Positions 14,682 through 26,600 of a stretch of 64,000 bases of DNA are shown one piece after another. The notes below the pieces were generated by a model. That model was not told the DNA's origin and made no database searches. It saw only the letters and a list, made by a program, of their open reading frames with translations. The position numbers and the translations under genes are program-made. The stretch spans positions 20,326,001 to 20,390,000 of the forward strand of contig CM020509.1 in the NCBI GenBank assembly GCA_009823395.1, written 5' to 3'. The DNA is from Thamnaconus septentrionalis. Lineage: Eukaryota; Chordata; Actinopteri; Tetraodontiformes; Monacanthidae. Position 1 is the stretch's first letter, and each line of letters starts with the position of its first letter.

Positions 14682-15482
14682 TCAGCACTGGAAGTTGCAG
14701 ACGAGCAGGACGATCCTCTTGTACTCCTTCCTGAAGTTGTGGTTGAGGGCGCCGTAGACAACGGCATTGAGGCAGCTGTTGAAGTACGCCATGAAGTAGC
14801 TGGCGGTGAAGAGCCACTCGGGGATGGCCTGGCTCAGGCGCGGGTCCAGCGCCACCGCCAGGCCGATGAGGTTGAGCGGCGCCCAGCACACGGCGAAGAG
14901 CACAAAGACCACGAACATGGTGAGGAAGTTGCGCAGGTCGTGAGGCCGCACGTCGGGCCGGCGCCGGCCCCGCAGCCCCGCCCGCCCGCCGAGTCAGGCT
15001 TGACGCGGCGCGCGCCGCGCGCACCACCAGCATCCAGATGCGCAGGTAGCAGTAGGTGACAATGGCGATGGGCAGCACAAAGTGCACCAGCACCACGGCA
15101 ATGGTGTATAGCGAGCTGGCCGACTGGGCGAAGGTGCAGGAGTAGACACGAGGGTCGTACTGCAGCGACTCCATGAACCAGTTGGGCACGATGGCGAGCA
15201 GCGTGAGCGCCCACACCAGCAGCACGTAGCCGCCCGTGTTGGCGGCGGAGAAGAGGCGGTCGTAGCGCAGGCTGTGGCAGATGTAGCAGTAGCGGTTGAT
15301 GGCGATGCCGGTGATGTTGAAGATGGAGCCGATGACACTCAGGCCCATCAGGAAGCCGCTCAGCTGGCAGTGCAGGTAGCCGGCCGGCCAGCCGCCGTGG
15401 AAGATGGCCGCCAGTACCAGTGGGTAGGGGTAGAGCGCCACCAGCAGGTCAGCCAGCGCCAGGCTCACCACGAAGGCGTTCC
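14682..15482 (-). CDS. mtnr1-like: Melatonin receptor (class A GPCR), exon 2, with apparent frameshift in loop 3
   Basis: This exon encodes transmembrane helices 2-7 of a melatonin receptor, a Gi-coupled plasma-membrane receptor for the night hormone. It starts after CCCCGCAG and its phase joins exon 1 exactly (KAG-NAFVV). Family signatures are clear: NRYCYICHS after helix 3 in place of [20 protein letters not shown] before helix 5, AVCWAPLN in helix 6, and NAVVYG in helix 7 in place of NPxxY. Helices 2-5 are in one frame. Helices 6-7, from [12 protein letters not shown] (about 14951) to the stop at 14682, are in another. A short RVKPDS piece of loop 3 sits in the third frame, within GC-rich sequence at about 14955-15030. 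This is either an assembly error or a broken gene. The tail after helix 8 is unusually short and ends CNFQC. Subtype by synteny: candidate Mel1d/mtnr1al; mtnr1b is the alternative. Confidence 0.92.
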
Positions 15483-16627
15483 CTGCGGGGAGGAAAAGGG
15501 GGGGGGGGGTTGACGCACAACACACAAACGGGTCAAATCCAGATTTTAATTTCCTCAAAGTTTTAACGACAACATCTGGGAAGTGAATCTGTGGCTGTTT
15601 TATTTTTTTATTCATTCATTCATTCATTCATTCATTCAACAGGGACAATTCTTGTCAAACATGGTTGCAAGCTTGCAGCTGATGTGATGAATTGTTTGTC
15701 ATGGCAATTTTCAAGTATTTCCACTCTTGCCATGACATGCACAAACAGACCTCCAACCAACAGTACTCCACCCCTTCCTTTCACCTATGCCCAACATATA
15801 CAGTATCCTGTCTCCAATCGCTGCCACCTTGTGTCAGAAATAATAATGAATGCTAAACTCCAAAAAAAAAAAGAACAATAATGTCGTAATTCTAACACTA
15901 AATCAAAACGGCTCCTACAGTTTATCGCCAATGCTAATTCTCGACTCCGGTCCTCGGGCTTCAGTTTAGCTGCTGTTTATTTGATCACGACACCAGAATT
16001 TCAGTAGTCGATAACAATACCTGTGAATTTCCACGGTTCTCGATACTAATTCGATACCACAAAAAAACAATAAAAAAAACAAACAGAGCCCATGTACTTT
16101 TAAATTCACTACTTTATTGGAAACTGTTTGAAACATCACTGTGGTTCAACATCTCTTTGCACAGAATTTAAACCGCAGTACCAGCTGCCATTCGCCAAAG
16201 GATAACTATACATTCGTTCTTCTTATAAATACGCAAATAAATAACAAAATAACGGTGGCCTGATCTCATAAAATTAAAACCGCTAATACCACCTTCCAAC
16301 ATCCTGAACAGCGTCAGCGATTTTTGGCTGTGTTAGTGTGTCACTTTCCTCCTGCTTCTCCTGGTCTGGATCACACTGATACTGTAAAGGAAAAAAAACA
16401 ACAACTTTGAGTTTAAAAGACAGTGTCACCTTATGACCTAATGACGTCGGCAGACCGTATCATTACATTGTATTAAACATCTATTACCATGACGGAGCGA
16501 CTGAGAGAAAGAGTAGGAGCCTGAGCGGCTGCGCCCCAGCTGGCTCTCAAGCCTGAATGACGGAACGCAGGCACATTCGGGTTAACGTAACGTGACACCC
16601 AGTGATAGTAAACGGAAACTCACTCAC
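15483..16627 (-). other. Melatonin receptor intron, exon-2-proximal part
   Basis: The intron starts at the exon 2 acceptor with a G-run/C-run polypyrimidine tract (on minus). The sequence holds a (ATTC)n patch at 15610-15640 and AT-rich sequence with CGATAC/ATTCGATAC motifs near 16035-16060. Those motifs may belong to the same transposon relic as the BED-finger fragment. No receptor coding sequence is visible. Confidence 0.5.
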
Positions 16628-16777
16628 CTTGAATTCTCTAAACAAGTCCGGGTGCCTCTCTTTGAGGTGCTTGGCCAAGTTCAACGTGCTTCTTCCTTTC
16701 GTTTGAAAACTTCTGAGGCACTGTTTGCATGCTGGCGCGTTTGAGTTTAGAATTGCTTCGTCTTCACCCGAATCATT
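16628..16777 (-). pseudogene. BED-type zinc finger fragment, probable hAT transposase exon relic
   Basis: The minus strand reads open for 50 codons and contains CKQC, then KGRSTLNLAKHLKERHPDLF. This is the C-x2-C...H-x4-H layout of a BED zinc finger, the DNA-binding N-terminal module of hAT transposases and of ZBED genes derived from them. The segment ends AATTCAAG followed by GTGAGTGAG, a strong consensus splice donor, so it looks like a former exon. No catalytic transposase domain is visible nearby, and the flanks are AT-rich with ATTCGAT-type motifs. It lies within the melatonin receptor intron in the sense orientation. A small fragment of a domesticated ZBED gene is possible but less likely. 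Confidence 0.65.
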
Positions 16778-18032
16778 TTTGGGAAATTGAAAAACAGAAT
16801 TTTGTTTTTTTTAAAGCTACATCAACTAATTCCAACCATGTAAACACAAACTACCACTGACCTGAAGACAAAAGGTTCAACATTTATTTGTGCTCAGGTT
16901 GTGAAATGATGTTTTGTCCATAAAAATTCCAACAAAATCAAACCTTTCGGCTAGTTGGCCCTTTTCTTGCAGAAAGCTGCAAAAATGAAATTATACACAA
17001 ATCACACAAATGAGTGTTTTGCATAATTTTTCAAGAATCGTAGAGTAAAATCAAGAATTGCGATTCTTTTGTGAATCGATTAACGTTGATCATCAACTTT
17101 CCTAACTACTGACGGAGGAATCTGACCAAAGTGTTTGCCTTCCGCCTCTTTTCCCAATGTCTCTGGATTTGTCCAAAACCTGACGCCTGCGTTGGAAACC
17201 GAAAATGTTTTGCTTTCATTTGCCAACACGTACATTTGTCACCGTGTGGCTCGCCGTTCCGTGTCAGTGACCGCAGATGGATGGATGACAGATCGCATTC
17301 ACCCTCGTCCATCCATCTATGTAATGATCTGATCTTCCCATCCGTGATGAATGAATGAATGGACGGATGGAAGACAGATGAATCCGCGCATAGCATTGCC
17401 GGGAAAATACTGCATCCGAGCCTGAAGCCTTTACTCATTAGCTGCTAAGCTAGCAGTCACCCTGTGGCTATCCATGGGTTTCTGGAGAGGATCTGGGTTC
17501 AATTGTTGAGTTAAGATGTTTGAAAAAAAATGCTTTAGGTCAGAAAACAGATGAGACATCAAAGCTAAAAATGTGTGGGGGTTCGCCCGCGGTGCAGCTA
17601 GCTTAGCAGATTAGCATCAGGCGAGGAGGTGAAGAATTAAGTCTTTCCTTCGTTACGAGTCACATGACTTGTCAGAACCTGATTGAAATGCTGAATGCCT
17701 CCAGTGGGCGGAGCTTCTCCTGCTTGCCGACCTGCAGCTTCACCGTGGTGCACTTCACCTGCTGCAGCTGTGGCTCCATTCAGACGGGAGCAGAGTGAAC
17801 AAGCGCTTTGGATGTTTGGAGGCGGCAGTGATGCCCAGCTGGTGCATCATCACTTCACTGCCGCCTCCACCGCTGCTGTAATTGACACGTTTGACTGGAT
17901 CCCTTGATCAAATTACACACAAGCTGGAGACCTGCAGAGCAGACTCGCGGTTCTGCAGCTCCATCTTCATCACGTTGAGGCGTCACACTCGTCACATTGT
18001 CGTTATGGATGATGAGGGCATTTCCTCTTCTT
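16778..18032 (-). other. Melatonin receptor intron, no gene seen
   Basis: Mixed sequence with a GAATGAATGGA/ATCCATC patch near 17275-17370 and a strong 14-bp inverted repeat at 17818-17868 (reported in findings). No coding exon is supported. Confidence 0.5.
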
Positions 18033-19003
<971 letters not shown>

Positions 19004-21039
19004 CGATCAGAAGGTCGAGGTCAGAGTCACCCACTGACGCTCTTCAAACATCCTGCACACGTTTTTCAGTCGGTCTTCATAGTTTTTCTTTCTTTTCTTT
19101 TCTTTTCTTTTCTGTCTCTTCTATCCTTTAAACACTCTGTGGTGAAATAACGAAGCTGTGGTGGGCGGAGCTTCGCGCCGAGGCAAGAGATGACTTTCCA
19201 GACAGCGACAGAAGGAAGTGACCCTGACGCTTATAGCATCGCCTGCCACCTACTGGACTGACTGGAACACCGACGTTCCAGTTTGCGTCTGCTCTACTGT
19301 CATTTGCCAGAGTGGCAGTTCAGGCCCCCGCTCCACTGGGTGATGCCGGACCTGCAGTGCACCGCCTAGTGGTGAAACTATGTCAGAGTTGGTCTCGAAG
19401 ACAACATGTGATTGTTTTGCAGTCGTTTGTGAAGATTGTCGTGTTCGTGTTTTGTCTGCCACGCAAATGGTGTTCGAAACCTTTTGGGCCATTATCAGCA
19501 ACATCTATTATGGCTAATTTTAACCAGGCTTAAAAAGGAAAAAAAAAAAGAAAAAAAAAGCACCCCTTTATAGGCAGAAATAAAGGGAATGCCGTCAGGA
19601 AAAGTGTGTTTGCGTCAGCAGAACATCTGTGCTTCTTCCGCTGGGAGCCAGCGGAGCTGATTAGCCACTGATCGATGGCCGGTTGCTTCAAATTAGTGAC
19701 TTCAAGCGGCATAAGGAAAAAGGACAATGACAAACAGCAACCAGGTCGTCGTAGGGAAACGAAAAAAACAACAAAAACAAGGACTTTTTCACTCCTTCTT
19801 CACACTGGTATTTAAGCTACGAAGCTGCACAATTCGCATCAAACTTTTTATTTTCAAAAAGCTCAACTGTGAAGCGAGAGGTGCAGCTGACGGCAAAGTC
19901 GGCCGTAGCAACCTGCAGCAGTCCGTCAGCAGCCAATCAGTCCTCCTAATTTCCATACACGTTGTCTGAGGTCAATTTGTCAACCACATTGCTTTTCCAT
20001 TAGCGGCCACCAGGGAGTGCGACTCAAGCCAAGGTGTTTTTGCTCGCTGAGCTAGGCTATCAAGGATTCCTGTCGGTGGCTTCGCTCACGTGCATCACAA
20101 GTTCACTTTTGCTCCTGCCTCTTTTTACCTGACGAGGACGTTGATTGGTTCCCTGTCAGAACAAAGAAACCAATACATCATCTGACGAGAATATGACATC
20201 ACATCTCCAGGACTGATCCTGTTGATCCTGTTGATCCTGTTGATCGTGCAGACAGCAGAGGTGAAATCTCAGAATACATGATTTAAATCTGCATCCAGGA
20301 AGAGAATTTTCATCAGGATGCTGAAACTCTTCTTCTTCTTCTTCTTCTTCTTCTTCTTCTATTAACTCAATGAATGATTCACAGTCTGTGTGCGATTTTA
20401 AATCTGAAAGATTAAATATTGTATTTCCTTCTTTCTTGTCATTTTTTAGTCATTAATATATGTTAGCGTCTGTGCATGAATGAGCGTGTATGTGCATATT
20501 GTCTTTTCATCTAAAATCTTCTGACCCAACACATTTTGCTCTAAAAAATAAAAGAAGCATCTTTAACTACTTTTTGAAGGAATAAGTGAGTCCAGAGCTA
20601 TAATGTAGCAGCAAAACACTAATTACAAATCGTCCAAGGTTTTTTGGCGCTGGTGTGTGATTGGCTGATTCCTGGGACACGCCCCTCACTGATGACTGAA
20701 CTCCCAGAACTCCCAGAACTCCTCCTCATCCTGAAAGTCGACGAGTTTCTGGAAACAAATGCATCTGTCTGCCGGCGGTCAGAACACAAGCAGACACGCT
20801 GATTATCGGACGATGACGCAGTCGAAGGAAAATTAAACTAAATGATTTATGAATTATGGTGGTGTGCCCCCCCCCTACCCCCAGAGGGCTGCCCTGGCAG
20901 GGACTGAGGTGGGCTGACGGAGGCGATATTTCATTTTGTCTCCTGGGTTGTCGAGTACAAAAAAGACAAACAAACAAAAAAGACTGAGGTTTTAGAGAAA
21001 CTACAGAACGTTCTGCAGTTGAATGTTATTTAAACGTCC
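19004..21039 (-). other. Melatonin receptor intron, no gene seen
   Basis: The interval contains a short (TTTTC)n at 19085-19112, three GATCCTGTT copies at 20213-20244 and (CTT)n at 20329-20360. The rest is unique-looking sequence in which no exon can be supported. Confidence 0.5.
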
Positions 21040-21215
21040 AGTTTGCCTCAGTATTCAAGGTTGGAACTGGGGGGTTAGATCACTAGATCACCCAGTGATT
21101 TCCGGGTGCGGCACCGCTGCTGCCATCCGCTCCCTCAGGCGATGGGTCAAATGCGGAGGACAAATTTCGCATCCTACGGGATGTGACAATCACTGGGGCT
21201 TTAACTTTTCACTCT
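21040..21215 (+). mobile_element. 5'-truncated tRNA-derived SINE, family copy 1
   Basis: The body sequence (CACTAGATCACCCAGTGATT ... GGTCAAATGCGGAGGACAAA ... GGGATGTGACAATCACTGGG) closely matches the body of the minus-strand copy at 53040-53282, which still carries its tRNA-like head. The head is missing here, as expected for a 5'-truncated retrotransposed SINE. Confidence 0.8.
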
Positions 21216-22418
21216 GAGAGATCCGGCTAATCACAGAAATCACTTTCAGCTTTAACTCTGAGGACAACAACAATGGTGTGAAGCCGCGCTGATCCGTGGT
21301 AGTTTGATTTAACAAAAAAAAAAAAAAAAAACTTTGGCAACGACCTTGGCGGTGGCGGCGGGGATCTGGAGGTTTAATGATGCGGCGTCGGTGAAGTACA
21401 GTTAACTGGAATCAGTGGCTGAAAAAAAAAACAGGGAGATAAACTCCGGCAGAGTCGCCTTTGTGCGAAATGAACATCATGGCGGGAACGCCGCCGGCGA
21501 CGCCGTCTGGAGCAAATTGGCAGGACTTTTACAGGATTCCATCAACCTGCTTTCTTCACAACGTGACCTTTCCCAGAGCTCCGCTTCATTCCCAGTCTGA
21601 TTCAGGGTGGCCGATACGAAGGGAACCTGCAGGCTCATCTGGGTCTCATCTTTTTCAAGACGGACGTGGTCCAGTTCAGCTAAGCTAACATTAGCTTGAC
21701 GCGGGAGCGGGTGAAGAGAAGAGAACAGCACCTGCTAGCTGGTCGGTGAGTAGCGGGTCAATCCCACGAGACCTTCACCTTTAGCATTGACATTGCACTC
21801 AAAACTACACCAATTATTGCCTCCGGGCTGCCCACCTGCTGACCTTTGACCTTCCGACCCCGCTCCTCTCAGTTGGACACGTCTGGTTCCTTTTTATTAG
21901 CATATCCTCTGCACCAGGGATGCACACACTTTTTCAACATGCGAGCTGCTTATAAAATGACCAAGTCAAAAAGATCCACCTGCTATAAAATCGGAAAACA
22001 TTTCAATTCATAAAAATAACTGGAGTTGCATGATCCATAAATAAATAAATAAATAAATAAATAGGATTAAATGGGTTAACATGACTCATGTGCATGTATG
22101 CTTATCATTGCACAGCAAACTGTGAAACGCAAACATTTTGCTAGCAGCATCTCCCAGGATCTGCAGCGCATCCGCGGAAACCGCTTTGAAATGCGTTTTG
22201 CGAGTGAGGCGTCTAGCACGGCGGCTCGATTGGTTCACACGAGTATTGCAAGAACGCACGACAAAACCCGGATAAGTTTCATGTGTATTTCAAGATAACA
22301 GTGAAGCTCTTTTGCCCGTCCCGACTGTGTCTCAAGTATGGCTGTGGGTGAAAAAACAAAAACAAAAAAAACAACTGTCTGGTCTAATGCAAAATGCAGG
22401 TCTTTAAAGCATAAAATA
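21216..22418 (-). other. Melatonin receptor intron, no gene seen
   Basis: There are AAATA repeats at 22040-22063 and otherwise unremarkable sequence; no exon is supported. Confidence 0.5.
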
Positions 22419-23062
22419 GTCATTTCCGGACTATAAAGCGCACCTGAATATAAGCCGCACCAGCTAAATTTAGAGGAAAAAACTAATGTGTACATATACA
22501 AGCCGCACGATCGGTTCGGCGGCTGCGAGCCTGCGACTCTGGACTCGCACCGCGGATCCTGTTTGCGGGGTCCCGCTGGTCACCTCGGTTAATTTGTATG
22601 GAGTCGGACCAGAACTCGAGGCAGCGACAAAGACAGAGCGCATAAAGACAAGAGAACATACAGACGAGAGCCAAAACTTAACTTAAAGTTAGCGCACTGA
22701 ACCCACCGAACACACGTCGAACCGCCGTCACTTTTTCTTCATGCGCGCTGGAACCATTCAAGTCGCTTCATGGACACTTTTCTTCAGAAACCAGCTGGAA
22801 CCATTCGTCTTCCTCCCGCATGGACACTGCTGAAGTCACAGAAAGTGTCGGAGTTGTCACTCAGAAGAGCTTCTTCCACAAACCTTTTCTGTGTCTACTC
22901 TCCGGTGTTGCTCTTCGTGTCGCCGCTTGTCTCGTTTTTGCACTTCCTGCTAAAGCGCCCCCTGGCGGGTGAAGTAAAATCCACAGAAAAGCCGCACCTC
23001 TGCATAAGCCGCATGGTTCAAAGCGTGGGAAAAAAGTAGCGGCTTATAGTCCGGAAAATACG
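22419..23062. mobile_element. Non-autonomous DNA transposon (MITE-like) with inverted ends
   Basis: The left end (TTTCCGGACTATAAAGCGCA) and right end (GCGGCTTATAGTCCGGAAAA) are inverted complements over about 20 bp, with one or two differences. Internal sequence repeats the AAGCCGCA motif at both sides. The interior has no transposase, so it is a non-autonomous element. The superfamily is not assigned. Confidence 0.75.
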
Positions 23063-24559
23063 GAGCATTGATTTTGTTCATTATCGTTTCAGATTTGAAG
23101 GTGAAATCAACCTTATATCTACTTTATTTGACGGCCGATCTGAACAGTGTCAAAGCCGATACGTCACTTCTACAAATACAGCACAAACTAAAACAAAATC
23201 CAGCACATTGTACATTATGATGAAAATCAACGGATCTACCGTGTTTTCTAATCATTGCGTTCCTGCCTGAGCGATTCTACCTGCTGTAATTGACGCGGAC
23301 GCAGCGCGGTTCTCTCTCTCTCTCTCGCTCTCATTTTCTCTCACTCACTCACTCACTCACTCTCTCTCTCTCTGTGTTCGACCCAGACTGCTTTAGATTG
23401 GGCACCCCTGCTCTGCACGATCCTGTTGGTCTTCATCTCTCCACTATTTTCTCTAAAGTTTGGTCCGTGTTTTAATTCCTACCTAGTCTCAAATCAAATG
23501 AATTTCACACACACATTTTCTTTTGTTTGTTAAATGTCACAGCACCGTCTCCCAGCGATGATGATATAGTGACCGGCGTCGCTGAGAAACAAAGATGACC
23601 GCCACTCGCTATGAAAAATGCAGTGTGCCTGGAAGGATCCGGTGACATTTAGGAGTTCATTAGCAGCGGCGTGGGGAGCCAGAAGTCGAGCTCGGAGGAG
23701 GTCGAGAGGTGGCCGATCTCCAGCAAGAACTCAGGATCAATAAAAAACAAAACGTGTCAGTCACTCACGATTTGGGGAAAATTGATTTTATATTTCCTCG
23801 CACGTACGCAGCTTCAGCTTTTCCTTCTTCATTTCTTTCCCCCGCATGCATAAAAAATTGGCATGTTGGGGGGCGACAACCCAAGGAGCAGCTCCATCCA
23901 CCTGGTGACGACTTCTCCCATTCAATCAATTCAAGCTTCTTCTTCTTCTTCTTCTTCTTCTTCTTCTTCTTCTTCTTCTTCTTCTTCTTCTACTGAGTGG
24001 AAGGAGTGTGAGTGGAAGAGAGAGACTGGGAAACATTTGTGCTACCTATTGTTTTTTTTTTCTATTTTTCACACTTTGGTGATTTGTTTCATGTATTCGT
24101 ATTGTAGTGTGAGTTAGTTTATTTTTAGTGTTTGATTTTTGTGTGTTTTGAGGCCAGGCGTCGTCTGGTCGAAAAGAGGAGACCAGGTATGCTGTCATGG
24201 CGGCTGCAGGGTTCTCCTCGTCGAGAAAAAACGTCACGAAGCTGGGTGCAAGCTCCTCTTTTAGCGTGGAGGACGTGGCTTTGGCTGTCAGGTCCTATTT
24301 TTAAAGAAAGTGGAGCAGGTAAAGTTGCTGGTGGAGACCAGGGTGACGGTGAACGGGCTGTTGGATGGGGTGTAGCCGCTGACACAACCGCAACGAGTTC
24401 CTGGTCCAAAAACTGTCCCGCTCACAAATGTTTTACCAAAGAGTGCATACTAGTATTTTAATTTCATTTCATTTAAGAAGTTTTAAAGTGTTTCTGATGT
24501 GCTTTTAAAAATCTAATAACTGATTTTAGTAGTCTTAGTCAGTGGTGGGACCATGGGAA
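23063..24559 (-). other. Melatonin receptor intron with simple repeats
   Basis: CT- and CACT-rich patch at 23310-23375; pure (CTT)n at 23938-23991. No exon is supported. Confidence 0.5.
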
Positions 24560-26600
24560 ACGAAATCAAGGACACATTGAAGTCCTCAACTCCAAAAAAA
24601 TGGCCTTAACCAGCCTGCTGGACTCAAGGGTTCTGGGGGCGCTGGTCCCGTCCCAGGTCCAGAACATCACAGAGATGGATGCTCCCTCTGGCTACTTCTT
24701 CAGCCTGGAGAAGAATGGACAACACAAGGCCATCCACTGCCTGCTGTTGGACACCGGGCAGGAGCTGACTGAGCCTCACAAGATCCGGAACAGATCTACG
24801 CAGTTCTTCGCAGCCCTCTACTCATCAGAATACAGAGAGAACATCGAGCTGAAGGAGGACTTTTTCCAGAACTCTACCACAAGTATCAGCTGATACCAAT
24901 GCCCAGCTGGACCGGCCTCTCCAGCTGGAGGAACTAAAGGCTGGGGCGAAGAGCTCCAGACATTGACAGACTCACCGTCAAATTCTATAAAGAGTACTGG
25001 GACCTGTTCCAGGTTCTGAACCAAAGTCTGGCCACCGGATCCCTGCCTCTCTCCTGCCGGGAAGGGAAACTTACAGGAGATCAAGAACTGGCACCCGGTG
25101 TCCCTACTGTGTGTGGATTATAACATCCTGTCAAAGACGCTGGACTCCAGACTGAGAGGAGCAATGGAGCAGGTCATCCAGCAGGACCAGACCTACTGTG
25201 TACCCTGCAGGTCCAAGGTAGACAACGTCTACCTAATGTGGAATGTTTTGGAGGTCTCCAGCTCATTTGGCAGTGATGCTGGTTTCATTTCGACCGACCA
25301 GGAAAAGACTTTTGACCGGGCTGAACACAGCTTCCACTGGAAAGCCATGAGGAGCTTTGGGTTCAGCCATGGTTTCATTGCCATGATCCATGTGTTGTAT
25401 TGTGATTGAGAGTCTACTGAAATTCAATGGCAGTTTGTGTGCTCTCTTCAGGGTGCAGAGGGGCGCCCAGCAGGGCTGTGCCCTGTCTGCCCATGCACTC
25501 TCCCTTGAACCTCTACTTTCTAAAATACGTTTATTGTGTTATTTTATATGTTTAATATTAATGGCTTGTTTTAACCTTGTTTTAATAGCAACATGGTTTT
25601 ATCTGCTTACACGGATGATGCAATTGTTTTCGTAAAAACCCAAAACGATGTTGACATTTTAACCATTTCAACTGAAAAATTTAAAATGTCTGCTGTAAAA
25701 GTAAATTGGAATTAAGTGAAGCAATTGCTGTTGGGAAGTGGGCAAATAGCCTCCCAACCCTCCCCCAGAACCTGGCCTGGAAGACCGAGGGGTTGAAATA
25801 CCTTTGGATCTTCCTCGGGAACAAGGCCATGATGGAAAATAAACAACTGGGCGTCCCTCCTGTGGCACTGACTGTCCTGTCTGGATCCTCCAGGTGGACT
25901 TATTACAAAAATCCAACAAAAAGTGATCCAATTTTTTTGGGATGATAAACATTGGGTGCCACAGGGGGTGCTGTTTTTACAGCGAGAGGAGCAGGGACCT
26001 GGCCATGCAGGACTGCAGTGTTTCGGCTGCAGTTTCTCCCGCTGTTCCAGACTGGTCCAACAGACCTGGTGTGGAGGGGTGTGGCCAGCTGCATCTTCAG
26101 AGAGGTGAGTCAACTGGGACTCGACACTACTCTGTTTTTAATAGATTCCAATTTTTCAAAGTTAAATGGGATTCCTCCTTTTTACCAAAGTTTTTTTTTT
26201 ATTTTTTTTTTTTAAGCGTGGGCCCTTTTTAGAAGCAGCAAGGAGAAAACCACCTTAAAATCTCTGTTCTGGCTTTTAAAAGAGCCTCTGATCAATGGGG
26301 CCAGACTCGACATTTCCGGTGAAGCCATGCCCGGGCCGACGGCTGCTCTGCTGAGGACAAAAACCGTGGACCTGCTGCGCCTGGTCCACTTTGCTTGTGT
26401 CCAAGTTTCAAACATAAAGAGCAGTTTGCGCTTGGACTGATATGCTACACCTCACTGGAGGATCCTGTACAAGCTGCCACTGAAAATAAGAACGGGAGAT
26501 CTATAGTGGCGGAATGGTGCAATTGCATCAAACGCTATTATTTCCGTCATCAACCCTGCTGTGCCCAACCAGTGCCCCTTCTGTAACTCCCAGGAAACAT
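24560..26600 (+). mobile_element. Tx1/L1-like LINE relic, reverse transcriptase region
   Basis: The plus strand carries broken reverse-transcriptase coding sequence. Recognisable blocks in order: SLEKNGQHKAIHCL near 24700; an RT1-type block NILSKTLDSRLRGAMEQVIQ near 25120; DQTYCVPCRSKVDNVYLMW near 25190; QEKTFDRAEHSFHWKA near 25300; RGAQQGCALS near 25460; and the catalytic motif as YTDD at 25608-25619 rather than YADD. Several stops and frame changes separate these blocks, so the element is inactive. The block order and the DQTYCVPxRSxVDN signature are typical of the fish Tx1 group of L1-related elements. Its ends are not exactly defined. It lies in the melatonin receptor intron, antisense to the gene. 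Confidence 0.85.

Noticed and set aside
14739..15513. Plus-strand ORFs opposite the melatonin receptor
   Set aside because: Antisense shadows of a GC-rich coding exon.
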